Source: Undaria pinnatifida (Eukaryota > Sar > Phaeophyceae > Laminariales > Alariaceae). From it: a stretch of 64,000 bases of DNA. Each line of letters opens with the position of its first letter. Position 1 is the first letter of the stretch. The translations under genes were made by a program, and so were the position numbers. The notes beneath the pieces are model-generated. The model saw nothing but the letters and a program-made list of their open reading frames with translations. It was not told the origin of the DNA and ran no database searches. Positions 23,019 to 35,814 of this stretch are shown in pieces. The stretch covers positions 14,963,129 through 15,027,128 of the forward strand of contig JABAKD010000002.1 in assembly GCA_012845835.1 (NCBI GenBank), in the 5' to 3' direction.

Positions 23019-26000
23019 ATGCCACTGACGGCCAAAATCTTGCCCCCTGCCTCTCGGTTGACCAGCCTTCGCAGGGAAGGGATGAGTGATGATCCAAGAC
23101 CCCTTAAACGTCGTAAAAGCGCGGCACAGCTGTTTCTCGGCATGATCGGCCTCGGGGGAAAAGACGAAAAACCAGCCGCCGCAACCGCAGCCACGAAAGC
23201 CGCAGCCACCAAAGCAGCAGCTAAGCGGCCGGGAAAGGCGTCAGCGGCCAGCCGACGCGAGACTGCTGATGATGTCGGCGGTGGTGGTAGCGACGCCGGC
23301 AGGGACACCTCCACCGGTGGCCGGTTAGCTCCACCCGTGCCACGTGTGCCAAGCCGCGGTTCGAGACAAACACTGCAAGAAGCAGCTCGCTCGGCGCTGC
23401 GGGCGCTCGGTGAAGCTCCGCCCGACACCTCCTCCTATTCCGACATCCCGGTGACCACCTCCAAGGACTCCAAGGGGAAGGGGAAAGGGAAAGGCAAGGG
23501 CAAGGGGAAGGGAAGGCGCAAATTGAATGTTCATCACCAAGACAACGAAGATGACGAGGAAGATGAGGACGAGGACGAGGCTGGCAGATCGAGGCGTGGA
23601 CGCCATGGCCGTGCTGCTGCTGGCACTGTAAAGACGGAAGCCACCGGCGGTGCGGGGGGGGTCGACGACGACCTTGACCTATGGACCGAAGGAGAGGCGC
23701 TTGCTAGCCTCCGGTACAACCGGAAACCGGTCATGGCCATGCTCGTCGTCGAGTTGAGAGATGCGCTGACGGATCTCGGCCTTAGCTCCACTGGGAGGCA
23801 GCCAGAACTGCGCGTTCGCCTCGCGCAGCGCCTCTGTGCCGACCTCGCGGCGGGCACTCCGGGAGCGGCCACTATGGCGGGCTTTGATATCCCCTCCCTG
23901 CCGAGGACCGGCGTGGAAGCGTCGGAGGCAACCTCAGCACGAGACGCTCGCCATGTGAAGAGGAGAACGTCTTTGGCCGTGATATCTCTCCGGAAGGGTC
24001 CGGAAACAAAGGATAGCCCAATCGTCATTTCGTGTTCGGACGATGAAGGTGATGCCGCGGCCCCAGCAGAGACCGCGGCGCATGCTTCGGTGCCATTCCC
24101 GGCGGCAGTCCCGACTGCCGCGGCTGATGCTTCAGCGGCCGCGGCTAACCTGGCTGGCTCCCCGACGCCCACAGGTAAAGACGGCGCGCGCAAGCGCTTG
24201 GCGAAGCGGACGAGGGCGGTGAGAGAGGCGGAGGACCTCGAGCGGGCCCAAGAGCTTCCGGCCGGCACGAAGTCGAAGGCCGAAGCAGCGGCAGCCGTCG
24301 CCGCCGCCGCTGCTGCCGCCGCCGCCGCCGGTCCTAAGCCCGGCATGACTCTGGCGGAACTTCGGCAAGGGGTAAGGGCCCTGGGACTGAAGCCGAAAGG
24401 AACCAGAAAGGCTGACGTGGAGAAGTGCTGGTGGGAGGCGTTGCGCGACGTGGCGAAACAGGAAGAAAACGGAGAAGAGGATAGTGAGAGTAGTATGGAG
24501 AACACCGCGGCCGAAAAAGAGGCCGAGAAGGAGGCCGAGAAGGAGGAGGAACAGGAACGGAAAGGGGGGGCAGACGTGGGAGCCGGGGCCTCGGAAGAGC
24601 GAGGGGCATCGGTGGGCGGCGTCCGTGTCCTGGACATGAAGGTGGTGACGCTGAGAAAGCACGTGGAGGAGATGGGTCTCAAGCCGAAGGGACACCTCAA
24701 AGCTGACCTTCAGAGCTGCCTTTGCGAGGCCGTCCTCGGCGGCCACTCCGGCAAAGGGGGGCACGCACCCAAACGGACCGCGACGAGAGCAGTTGCCAAA
24801 GATAAGGGCAGTCCTAGCATCGGAGATGGAAACGATGCCGATCCCAAGAAGGGAGGACGACCCGGCGGGCGAGGGCAGCATGCCAGTCGGGGAGGACAGC
24901 CTACCACACCGGCTGCTGCTTCTCCCGTTCCGCGAGGTAAGAGGGGGCGAGCCGAGCAGGTCAAGGCGCACAAAACCCTGGGAGGACATCTCTCGCCAGA
25001 CAGGGTTCGGTTCCATGGGATGCCGGTGTCAGCGATGAAGCCGGAGGACAGGCGCCAGCACTTGCACGATCTGGACATGGCTTCTTTGCGGAAGGATGAC
25101 GAGGAGGTTACCCACGACCTTGTGGACGCCTTGGTACAGCGGAAGGCGGAGGCGGCGGACACCAACCCTCGCAAGCAGGCATGGTGCGGGCGGCCTGTCT
25201 ACATGATGAGGAAGGCCGAGCTCGCCGACATGCTGCGCGACTTCAATGCCGATGACTCGGGCAAGGTTGACGAGATGCGCACCCGCTTTCGCAACGAGCT
25301 ACGAAAGTGGGCCGCGTCAGAAGTTGGAGTGCCTACCGCCAGCTCTGCGGGCAGCGGCGGAAGTGCGGATAGTACAGGAAAAGGAACAGGGGGGGCGAGT
25401 GCCGGGGCCGCCGAGTCCAAGGAGGGTCAGGAGAAAGGCGAGGATAAGTCTGACTCAGATGAGCACGCTGACGATGCTGATGCCGAGGGGGACGAGGAAG
25501 GCTCTAGTTCAAGCAAGGTAGTACCCAGCGCGGAAGGGCGAGGCCGACCGTCACAGCGCGGTCGTAAGAAGGCTGTTGTTGTCGAGCCTTCTCGTGGCCA
25601 ACGAGCTGTCCGGTCAAGCTCTGCGCTAGAGGAGGGGAGTTCGACGTCCGCGTCCCGATCTGGGCGAACTCACAACCGCGCCAAGACCGACGCTGCAGAA
25701 CCAGCGGCGGAACCCCACAACGCGAATTCTACGCGTCGACGCCGGGCAGCCGAGGAGGTGGCGACATCGCCTTCTAGTGAGCCCGTCAAGGGCAAGAGGA
25801 ATGCCGGAAAAAGAGGAAGTGCCAGCGCGGCTATGTCGAAAGCATCCGATGCGAAGAAGACGCCGGCGGCGCGCTCGACTGGTCGCTCTAAACGTGTCGC
25901 TGCTCGGGAAGGTGGAAGCGGGAGCGATGGGGAGGACGTCGAGGAAAGATCGGACGACGAGTCTTCCTCTCGTGGAGCGGGCCGGCGTAAGGTTGCTAAA

Positions 26001-29000
26001 CCATCGCGCTCTGCTCCCAAGAAGGCCTCGGCTTCGCCCGTACCTAAAGGTAAGGGCAGGGGCAAGGGTAAGGCCAAGGTGGCCACTGCGGCCAAGGAAG
26101 TGGCAAGACGTGCCCCGTCGCCCCCGCCTACTACAAGCCGCCGCCGTGCCGGGGCCGGAAAAGCGGCCGCTGCCGCTGCTGCTCTTTCGCCACCTCCTAC
26201 CACAAGCCGCCGCCGTGCCGCCGCCGGAAAAGTTGTTGCTGCTGCTGCTGCTGCCGCTGCCGCTGCCGCTGCCACCGCAAATGACCCTATCGACGTCGAA
26301 ATGGAGACCGCGTCTGATTCGGGGAGTCCAGCGGAAAGCTGGAAGACACATGCGCCAGTACCTACAACGCGGCGTGGCAAAAAGAACGGCGGGGCATCGC
26401 CCCCTCCCGACGCCGCGGGCAAGGAAGCCGCCCAAGAGGTAGAAAGCGGCGTAGGCAGGCCTTCCCGCCGCGGCGCCCCACGGCAACGTGGTGATAACGA
26501 TAACCCTCCCAGTTCTGCGCTCCGCACTTCCCCCGCCTGTACGGCAATTCAGGATTCGCAAGCGCAGGAGGGGGAAGCGCCGCTTCGCAGTGAGATCCCT
26601 CAAGATGACGCTGAGGAGCAAGAATCGGAAGGCGAAGGCGACGAAAGGAGTGAGCGCGGCGGCAGAGGGAGTGATGGTGGAGGAGGGGCGGGAGCTGCCG
26701 GCGGTGCGGGCGGCGACGGTGGCGGTGGCGGTGGTGACGGGGGCGACGAGGGCTCTAGCACAGATGACGATGTTCGTGTGGGAGACGATGGAGCGGCCGA
26801 CACGGAAGAGGAGGGAGAGGAGGAGGAAGAGGAGGGGGAGGAGGGGGGGAAGGGAGAGGGGGTGGATGGGGGGGGTGGGGAGGAGTTGGTGGCGGTGGCA
26901 GGGGGGGAGGAATTGGTGGAGGTGGGGGGGGGAGTCTCGGCGGAGGGACTAGGCGCTGCTGATGTTGCTGAGCCGCCGGCCACCGGTACCGCTGGTGCGG
27001 CTGTGGACACAACACCCGACACAGTTCGCCAGGAGCGGTTTCGGGAGAGCGTAGAAACAGATGGTGATAGCAAAGACGGCGGCTTTACGATGTTGGACGC
27101 GATGCAAGAGGAAACTGTTCATTCAGAGGAGGCCGAGGAAAAGGTCGTCGTACAGGCCGAGGAGCAGGTCGTGGAACATCTCGAGGGACGACCCGAGGAC
27201 CGGGCCCAGGAGCAAGGCGAGGAACAGTTTGAGCGACCGGCCGAAGAACAGGACGAGGTCGGTCCGCAGGGACTAGACGTGGAAGTCGGTGATGAACATG
27301 TTGCTGTTGCCGAGGCCGCTCCGGCAGCACTCGACCAACACGACGCGGTGAATATGACTGAAGAAGTAGTGTCGCAGTGGACGGACGAGGGTGTCGTGGA
27401 AGGGGAAGCGAAGGTCGCTGAAGACGGGGCCCAGCAGGGTTTGGCCAATGATAATGAGGGCAGTGCGGCCTCCGGGACGGTGGAGAGCTCGCCGGGAGGG
27501 GACGGCGACGGAGACACAGTCGAAGAGGTTGAAGAGGGGGATACGGAGGGAGAAGTGGACGAAAACATGATGAGAATGTCGGCCAGCGAAAAGACGGAGT
27601 CTGTCGGTTCTGGCGGAGGAGACGCGGCGGTTGGTGACGTGGACGAAGGATTTGCACATGAGCATGGCCTCGAGGAAGGCGTGCCGGGAGAGGAGGGAGG
27701 AGAGGGCGTTATTGAGGCATTCGGCGAGCCGGAGGTGAGGGCGTCGTCGTGGTTAATCACCCAATCCGTTCTTTTCCCTTCCCTTGGCTTGAATGGTGTT
27801 GCCTTGCCTTTTCCTGTTCTTGCCTTGCCTCCCCTTGCCTTGCCTTGCCTTGCCTTGCCTTGCCTTGCCTTGCCTTGCCTTGCCTTGCCTCGCCGCGCCT
27901 CGCCTCGCCTCGCCTTGCCACAACCCTGTTGACGGGTGACATGTCCTTTCCAATGAGGTTCGGGCACGAAGCCACTTATGCCTTCAATTTTGTTTGTCTC
28001 TGGTCGCCAGAGAAGAACCAAGCAAGAAAAAATATTGTTTGAGTGATTAACAGGATTCACGTGGGTGCGCAACGTTTTTTTTGTTGCTGACGTTAGCTCC
28101 AACATGCAAGTATGCCAAATGCCCTAATGGCATGCTTACCGTGCCACAACTGCACCCCCCGCCCCCGCCTCCAAGGCCGGCTCCGTACCGCTCTTCCTTC
28201 GTCGAACTCATTGGAGTCTTGCTCGGCGGCGTCACCTCGAGCTCTCGCATTGATATGTTTTGTGTTCTAACGCATTTTTTTTTTTTTAATCCTCCGGCGG
28301 ATGGGAAAAAATAAAATGTCTCACTTTATCTGTTGCAGAACGTAAGACTGGCCATGGACGAGGGCGCAATGCATCCCCTACCCACCCTCTGCGAAGATGG
28401 GGAGCCCGATGCCGAGCAAGGCAGTACGGACTTGGAAATCCCGGCTGGTGGGTCAGTAACGGGGGTTGGGTCCGGCGATGAAGTCGATCTCGCTGCTGCA
28501 GAGTCTGCCGGACGTTCCTCGGGCGACGATGCACGGCCCACGGAGGAAAGCGGCGAAGCCTCCGGAAACGGGTTTCCAGAGGGCGAACTGACGGTGCGGG
28601 AGGACGGGGAGGAGGAGAGGGTGGAAGTGGTGGTTGGGGATGATTGGGAAGAAGAGACGGGGGGTGGAGCGGCGGCAATGGGTGGCAGTGATGGTGATCT
28701 AGCGCAGGAGGGTGGGCAGGAAGATGATGAAGACGTCGTGGGCGTAGAGGGGGGGAGGGAGGAAGAGGAGGAGGAGGAGGAGGAGGACGAGGACGAGGAA
28801 GAGGACGAGGAGGAGGAGCAAGAAGTAGAAGAGATTGAAGAGATCGAAGACTTGGGAGAAGAGGGGGAAGACGAGGAGGAAAAAGTCGAAGACTACGACG
28901 AGGACGAGGAGGAGGAAGACTACGAGGAAGACTACGACGAAGAGGAACAAGAGCAGGAGGAGGAGGAAGCAGGAGGCGGGGGGGTCGGCGGGGTGGAGGT

Positions 29001-31391
29001 CGGAAACGCTGGTGATGCTGCTATCGAGATCGGAGATTCTACTGACGAGGTCAGTATCGAAGAGATATGTTTTTGGCTTTTTTGTTGGTTTGTCTCCAGG
29101 TCAACACTGCCCTCCAATGCCAGAGGCGTTTTAACCAATACTAGGCTTTGATTGTTGAAGTCTGGAGAACGATATCTGCTGCAACCGCCCCCAACCCAAC
29201 CCAACGCAATCCAATCTAACCCAACCCGATGTAACCCGGCAAATGTTGTAGAGTACTTGGTCGTCATCTGCAACCTTTCGCCTTTCGTGGGTTGCTGCAT
29301 AAGCTCGCCTTGCCTTGCCTGCGATTCAACACTAACTTTTCTTTTTTTAAAGTACAGAATTGCCTTCGTGCCATGTTTTTGGGCAATTCTCTTGTGGCGT
29401 CGGCGTTGTGCGTTGGCGTTGTTGGCATGATCGTTAATGGTATAGTGTTCCCCAAAATGTGCGGATGATCTTCCGACTTTCAGGATAAGGCGGCCGATGA
29501 AGAGGCGATAGAGCAACAACAGCAAGAGGAGGAAGAAGAGGCGGAGGAGGAGCGGGAAGAGGAAGAGGAGGAGGAGGCGGAGGATCAGGAGAAGGAGGAG
29601 GAGGAGGATCACGTGGAGGAGCACGTGGAAGGCGTAGAAGAAACCCAAACGGCAGACGAGAACCTCTCCGTGTTGCCGCCCCTTTCTCCCGCTAAAGATG
29701 GCCGGGAGCCCATTGACCTCGACCCCTCAACCCCTCCAGCTGTGGACTCCCCCTCTGAACGCCCCACGAAAGTGGTCGCTAACGGCCTGGGCCCGGCTCC
29801 GACAGTACTTCGGGAAGCCGAAGAAGCCATGGATGGAGACGAGCCGCTTGGTGACGATCGTGCTGCGGTTTCCTCTTCCCGTGCCCCCGGCTCCGCCGCG
29901 CCAGACTCTCAGATTCAGGATCAGTCCCAGGATCAATCCCTTGATCAGGCTGAGGACCAGACTGAAAAGTCCATTGGAGGTGAAGGTGTTCGGCCGGTAT
30001 CGTCCTCCGGGGCAAACGAGGATGGCGAGGAATCAGCGCTAGTGGACCCGCGAGAAGGCATGAAGGAGATCCGTGATCTGCTCGGGGAGATAGGGTATGG
30101 CGAGAAGCGAGCGGTGATCGAGTTCTTGGCAGATCCGACCGTGCGCCCCGTGGACCCTAAACTGCCGCCCCTCTCGCCCCAGCAAGAAGAACGCCTGCTC
30201 AGTTTCAACCGCTCGGTGCGCGAGTGGGACGACGACCTCATCTTGGTGCTTACAGACTTTTTGGAGGCGGCCCGCCAGCAGTTCGGACCTCTGCAGGCTG
30301 CTGGGGCAGAGGGGGGAGCGACCCGCGACAGCTACCAGCGGGCGGTGCCTAACGAGCAATGGCCTAACGTGCGTGACGTGATCCCTTTCATGAGACGCAG
30401 GGTGGAACCGCCGAATGGCCGCCCTCACGATTCGAACCCGCGGACCCCTTCACGAGGGCTCTCCGGCTCTGCGTTTGAAGCGTTCACGGGCAACAACACG
30501 GCAGCGGGAGGAGAGCGGGGTGCGCCGCGGCGGTTTGGAGCAAGGGCGGGCTACGACGCTGACGAGCTCGTCTTGAAGCGGCAGCGGCTGGACGAGGACG
30601 GAAAGGGTGCCCTGGTCACACGGCGCCCAGGCTCCGACTCGACACTGCCCCCTCCGGAAAGCCCTGCAACCCCCCGCAATGCGAGTAATGCAAGCGCCAG
30701 GAAGTCACCCCCGCTGACACCGGCAGCGGGGTCGCTCGGCCCCGTCCCAAGGCACTTGGCTGGGGCGGAAGGTTTGGGCGGGGGGACACCCCGTGACCGC
30801 AGGAGGATGAGTAGCGGCTCGGTACTGCGCTACAGGTCTCGGGACTTTACACCCGGCAGGAGATCAAGGCCATCGATGCTAGTGGATCAGGGCCATGGTG
30901 CGGGAACTCTTGGACAATGGCTGGGCGCGGACGAGGCAGCAGTCGATGCCGGTGGTGGCGGTGTTGGGGGGGGAGCGCGTGACAACGATGTCGGCCAGGA
31001 GCTAGGGCGGGGGCGGGAGGATGCCCGTAGAGGGGGAGAAGGGCAGATGGTAGCGCCAGCGGTTGGTGCGAAGGGTCGGGAGGACGAGGCTACTGCGAGG
31101 AGAAGCGGCAGCAACAATAAACGTGCCTCATCGCCCACGGGGTTGGACGGCGTCGACCCGAAGAGGCACGAAAGCGGCGTGCTGATGCAGGAGAAGGCGA
31201 AGGAGGTGGCCAGCAGGGTGTCCGCAGAGAGCAAGGCTACCGCCGAGGTCGGGAACATTCTTATGTCCGTTCTCGCACAGGAAGGCGATGCGTTCGGTGG
31301 GAAGGAGCGGGGGGTTCGCGAGCACGGGGGCGGATTGACGCTCGACAAGCAGAACAACGGGGGGTGGGGGAAGGGCAGGGGTGTGGACAAG
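23019..31391 (+). CDS. Large acidic low-complexity protein with several SAP-like motifs
   Basis: Three exons, all joined in phase 0: 23019-27734, 28339-29049 and 29484-31391 (GTGAGC donor at 31392), about 2,445 residues. The start is the first ATG; a second at 23082 (MSDDPRPLKRRKS) is a good alternative. The N-terminal part is basic, with a GKGKGKGK run near residue 155. SAP-like helix-turn-helix motifs lie near 230-280, 441-480 (MTLAELRQGVRALGLKPKG), 537-575 (VVTLRKHVEEMGLKPKG) and 664-765. SAP motifs bind AT-rich DNA or chromatin. Long Glu/Asp runs follow in exons 1-3. Exon 3 then has Ser/Pro/Arg-rich sequence with RYRSRDFTPGRRSRPSM and TAEVGNILMSVLAQEGD. No stop occurs before the last donor, so the gene continues. 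The best continuation is the FG/zinc-finger block at 36323. A short terminal exon at about 31489-31638 is the alternative. Confidence 0.75.
27806..27918. repeat. (CCTTG)n pentanucleotide array
   Basis: About 20 copies of TTGCC with CGCC variants at the right end, in the first intron of the SAP-motif gene. The open frame continues through it by chance because the unit has no stop in that frame. Confidence 0.95.
28275..28317 (-). repeat. 3' tail of the ~200-bp SINE family (truncated)
   Basis: The reverse complement reads CCCATCCGCCGGAGGATT followed by an A-run, matching the 3' end of the full elements at 43408 and 46422. It lies near the acceptor of the exon at 28339. Confidence 0.65.
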
Positions 31392-31654
31392 GTGAGCGGG
31401 CGTTGCATCAAGTTAATTCTGAGTTGTGTTTGAGTTTGGGGATTTATTACGTTTTTCGACGTTTTTTTTCAGTGTGTGTGATGTGCAGATGGTCGACACC
31501 TCGAATGAAACACTGATCGTTCATTCTCGTCGTACGAGTATACCTGGTATATGTTTTCATGGTACAAGCGATGCTACGTACGTGCTACGTACGTGCTACG
31601 CCGGTAGGGGTTTCACTTTTTTACCAAGAAAAAGCTGACTGAGGGCTTAGAGGT

Positions 31655-31726
31655 GAGGTGCGGTGAGGCGAGGTAAGGTGAGGTAAGGTGAGGTGAGGTA
31701 AGGTGAGGTGAGGTGAGGTGATGGGG
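31655..31726. repeat. GAGGT/AAGGT repeat
   Basis: Tandem pentamers GAGGT and AAGGT in the long interval after the exon ending at 31391. Confidence 0.85.
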
Positions 31727-32054
31727 GACTTCCTCAAGTGACTTTCCGCACGTCGAGCAGATCATGCATATTCCCCACTTGGTGATGTCGATTTTCAGGG
31801 AAGGTCTGTATGGTCTGGCTGGTGTTAGTAGTGTATGTTACCAGGTGGAAACCGTACGATCTGCATGCTCTAGCCGAAACGTGTCCAGGGTTGGATCTGT
31901 ATTCTCTGCATACAGATCCTGGAAAACATCAGGCAAATCTTATAACGGCAGATACAGGATCTGCTGTAGATGATACAGGTCATATGTATGCTTGATATGA
32001 TCTAGATCGTAATCTGTCGGAGGCGTGGAAGTCGCCCAACATATTTGTATCCGA

Positions 32055-32120
32055 TGCGATATATATACACTATACATGTATATATGTATATATATGTATA
32101 TATGTATATGCATATGTATG
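32055..32120. repeat. TATATG-type AT repeat
   Basis: Alternating TATATA and TATATG units with no coding signal. Confidence 0.85.
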
Positions 32121-32531
32121 TATTTTACTATGCCTAGGACATGCGATTGTGCGTCGGGCATGGAGGGCGTTTTTTTGTGAGGTATGTAGAGGTATACAAC
32201 CGTCCTAGAAAGGAGCCCCCGAAAATTCACTACCGGTACTGAAAATAGCACTGTAGTAGTAACTGTAGCTGCTATTGTAACTATTGCAACTATTGTAGCT
32301 GCTATCGTAACTATTACAAATACCCCTGACGCAGCGTGTGTGGTACTCTCAACACGTCAGTACGTCAGTACGTCAACAGCTGTACCGATCAGGGGCGCGA
32401 TCTGCCGCTGGTGTGTCTGGCGATGTTCGTGGCTTCCTTGATACAAACTTTCAATCCCCTCACTATATTTGCGGTGATCTGTTGACTCCAGTTACACTGG
32501 AATGACTGTACCTGATATTATCCGTGCAGGA

Positions 32532-32760
32532 CAGTCGCCCGGGTGGTCTAGTGGTTACCCTCAAATACTACTACTAGCGTTGGTCCTTGAGTTCGATTCC
32601 CACCGTGGTGAGATTTGACTTTATTTGCAAAAATACAGCAAAAGGATCACCTGCCGAGAGCGCCTAGCAGCTTGGGTGGGTACAATTCGACGCGAGTCGA
32701 CGAGGGAAGAAATGCTGAACTCTTTCGCGATAAAAATGAAGGCACGTACCGTAGTGGGGA
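32532..32760 (+). repeat. tRNA-derived SINE-like element
   Basis: It starts GTCGCCCGGGTGGTC, with an A-box-like TGGTCTAGTGG and a B-box-like GAGTTCGATTCC about 40 bases further on. The stems are degenerate, so this is a SINE head and not a tRNA gene. The body from about 32670 matches the dispersed repeat at 22715. The head parallels 7882-7789 (minus) and the truncated start at 63976. Confidence 0.6.
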
Positions 32761-33000
32761 GAGGGGGGGAGGGCCCGCTGTGTGATCCCGGATCTGAGTT
32801 ACTGCTGGGAGGGAGGGCGAGGGTATTGCGAGGATAATAAATGGTTATGAAGAAATAAAAAGGAAAAAAAGGACATTTGGTCCACTTTGTTTTCGGCTAC
32901 TAACTTTTGAAATTTTCGGTTTGAAAAATGAAACGACCTTGGTCGACATCACCAAGACTAAGGGAATCGAATACCATCGAGAACAAAAAAAAATGGCAAT

Positions 33001-34590
33001 GGTCAAACGAGGGTATACCCCATGCTTTTTTGATCGATCGGGGATATAGGCCAAACCCAGCCGCGGGAGGCGCTCGCACGTGCCCCAGACTGCCCCAGAA
33101 GCTGTTCTAACGCGCTAGCAAGGTGCCCGCAGACCTTGCCGAGCACGCGCACCTTCTTTTTTTTTAGCACGTTGTTGGGGCTAACGGGACCGCGGCGCGC
33201 GCGGCGTCTGACGGATCCCCCCTTTTGACCACGTGTTGGGGGGATATGTCCCCGCAAATCTACTAAATTCACGTAGTACTCCCGCGTGACTGTGCTTTCA
33301 CCCCACTTGACCGAAATCGTACCCCTAGTTGACCACTAACGGAAGCCTCAAAAGCAGGTACTCACACACATGTACACGTCACCGTGTACAACGGCCCGAA
33401 CAGCCCAAGGGCCGAACAACCGGCAGTTGCGAGTAGTCGCGACCGATTTCTTGGAGAAATGATACACGAAGAACCCAAACAGCAACAGCAGTATTTGATT
33501 TGAAATCAAACGTTTGGTTGTATTTACACATACAATTCTTTGCAAAATTGGAAGGAAGAAACCAAACAAGAAACAAGAACAAATACCAGCACTACCACTG
33601 GTACCACTGCTGCTGGAAAAGGGGGTTGGTCCTGGTACGGGGTGCTTTTAGTTGGGTGTGGTTAATTTGTTGGGTTTATTTCTTCCTTGATTTTCGGCTG
33701 TTTCTTGTCTCACATAATACGCTTGTCTCACATTATGTAACACGTAGTATATACCCGGTACATGATGGGAACGCCGCGTCCGACTACAAACGTACGAGTA
33801 CAAACTATATCGTTCTGTTGTACTAACGGCCTTCCTTCACGCTTGAAGTGTCTGTCCGTGGTGTTAGCTGTTTGTTGCCGCGTGCCTTTTTGTTGCTGTC
33901 CGCTCGCTGCTGGAGTTTGAAAGCAGTGTCTCCATTGCTCTTTTCGTGGCACCCCTTTTCGTGGCACCCCTTTTGGTGGCAGGCAGCATCAACCCCCTGG
34001 AAGCAGTGGTATTTGTTCTTGTTTATTGTTTGGTTTCTTCTTCCTATTTTGCAAAGATTTGTATGTTTAGATACAACCAAACATTTGATTTCAAGTCATA
34101 CACTGCAGTTGCTGTTTGGGTTCTTCGTGTATTGTTTCCTCGAGAAATCGGTCGCGACTACTCGCAACTGCCGGTTGTTCGGCCCTTAGGCTGTTCGGGC
34201 TGTTGTGCAGGGTGACGTGTAGATGTGTTCGTACCTGCTTTTGGGGCTTCCGTTAGTGGTCAAGTAGGGGGACGATTTCGGTCAAGTGGGGTGAACGTAG
34301 TCACACGGGAGTACTACATGAATTTAGTAGACTTGCGGGGGCATACCCCACCAACACGTGGTCCAAAGGGGGGATCCGTAACACCCCGCGCGCGCCGCGG
34401 TCCCGTTAGCCCCAACAACGTGCATAAAAAGAAAAGAAGGTGCGCGTGCTCGGCAAGGTCTGCGGGCACCTTGCTAGCGCGTTAGAACTGCTTTTGGGGC
34501 AGTCTGGGGCACGTGCGAGCGCCTCCCGCGGCCGGGTTTGGCCTATATCCCCGAGTGACCAAAAAAGCAGGGGGTATATCCCCGTTTGTC
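33001..34590. mobile_element. Foldback element with ~600-bp inverted arms
   Basis: The left arm (33001 to about 33630) and right arm (about 33985-34590) are long, nearly continuous inverted repeats of each other. They share a GGTCAAACG-type outer end, the GGGGCTAACGGGACCGCGG block, the CCGAACAACCGGCAGTTGCG block and inner ends reading CAAATACCA. The loop is about 350 bp and has no transposase. Both arms hold short frames that are mirror images and are not genes. It sits in the 4.9 kb interval between the SAP block and the FG block. The outer terminal unit is repeated several times beyond the right arm. Confidence 0.85.
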
Positions 34591-34868
34591 CATCATCCTC
34601 GATTGACCATCCCCGATTGACCAAAAAAGCAGCGGGTATACCCCCGTTTGACCACGAAAAAGCAGAAGGGGTATTCCCCCGTTTGACCATTGCCCAAAAA
34701 AAAACATATCCCTATGCTAAAATATATCCCCGATTGACCAAAAAAGCAGGGGGTATACCCCTGTTCGACCATTATCCCCGATTGACCATCCCCGATTGAC
34801 CAAAAAGCAGGGGGTATACCCCCGTTTGACCATTGCCCCCAAAAAAAACATATCCCTATACTAAAATC
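34591..34868. repeat. Tandem copies of the foldback element's terminal unit
   Basis: Units combining CCCCGATTGACCAAAAAAGC with GGGGTATACCCCCGTTTGAC occur four or five times. Two of them end in the same CATATCCCTAT stretch. The single left-arm end at about 32985-33050 matches the outermost unit here, including the poly-A and GGCAATGGTCAAAC part. Confidence 0.8.
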
Positions 34869-35640
34869 AAGTCATACATGGGCGGTCACCAAAAGAAACC
34901 CAATATCTGGCTAAAATGGGCTAAAAAACTACCAAAATGGACCAAACCATGAATATATCGCGAACTTTGGTTTTCGAAGAACGCAAAAAAGTTACTGACC
35001 TGGAGCACGGTAAAATGAATCATTTCCCGCTCTTTTTTTTACAACTTGTGAAATAGAATCTTCACCAAGAAAGGTATCAATCAACATTGTGACATGACCT
35101 CTCAAACTCTGTTTTATGCCGATATCTCCGTCAAATTGTATACACATATTATCATGAGACAAAAAGCTGAAGTTGGAATCTCCCAAAGCTCCCCGAGTCC
35201 GTGGTCGTGATCAAGTTGCGAAAATTATGCCTTCCCAAATAAAGGTATCAAGCTTTTCCGGTTTGTGGACGATAAAAAGGTAAATATGACCCGAATAAAA
35301 CATGGCTACTTCAGGGATGACCGCTTCCAGATTGCCTATTTGAACGCACTTTCGGATCATGTGGGATGTCACATCACCCACACTTGCCTTGCCTTGAGCA
35401 AAGTGCCCTTAACATGATGACATCGCATGGCATTCCTCAACATTCCTCAACATTGCATTGCATAGGATTGCATGTGGTGCGGAGGAAAACATGAATAATG
35501 TGTCCTGCATGGACCATAAGTATTTGTAAATTGACACCATTCATATATTTAGGGGCTTCGCCGGCGGCCTGCGCGGCCGCTGTCTTACTGGTACACTTGG
35601 CACATTGATATTACTAGTGTATTTGCAACGAATTGTTTTT
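34869..35640. other. No supported gene
   Basis: AT-rich sequence with poly-A and poly-T stretches and no splice-supported exon on either strand. Confidence 0.5.
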
Positions 35641-35690
35641 GTTTGGTAGGGTATAGTAGGGTATAGTAGGGTATAGTAGGGTACATACTC
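35641..35690. repeat. GTAGGGTATA tandem repeat
   Basis: Four copies of a 10-bp unit, followed by unique sequence. Confidence 0.85.
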
Positions 35691-35814
35691 TTGGGTACCC
35701 GCATGGGATTGTTATTGCTTACCCTGGTACTGCTGACACTCGAGTATGTACTCGGGTATGTACCACGGTGCCCTCAGTGTACCTGGTATATACGCTGCTG
35801 AAACGCACTGTATA

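Noticed and set aside
23534-25016. Long minus-strand open frames (up to about 390 residues) opposite the SAP gene
   Set aside because: They are Ser/Ala/Pro-rich mirror images of GC-rich coding DNA on the plus strand. The plus frame has SAP motifs and in-phase exon joins; the minus frames have neither.
27735-27932. Read-through of the SAP gene's first exon to the stop at 27932
   Set aside because: After GAG there is a GTGAGG donor, and the extra residues are translation of the (CCTTG)n repeat. The next exon at 28339 continues in phase.
25626-28105. Further long minus-strand frames opposite the acidic region
   Set aside because: They encode poly-Ser/Pro/Leu, the expected antisense of GAG/GAC repeats, with no splice partners.
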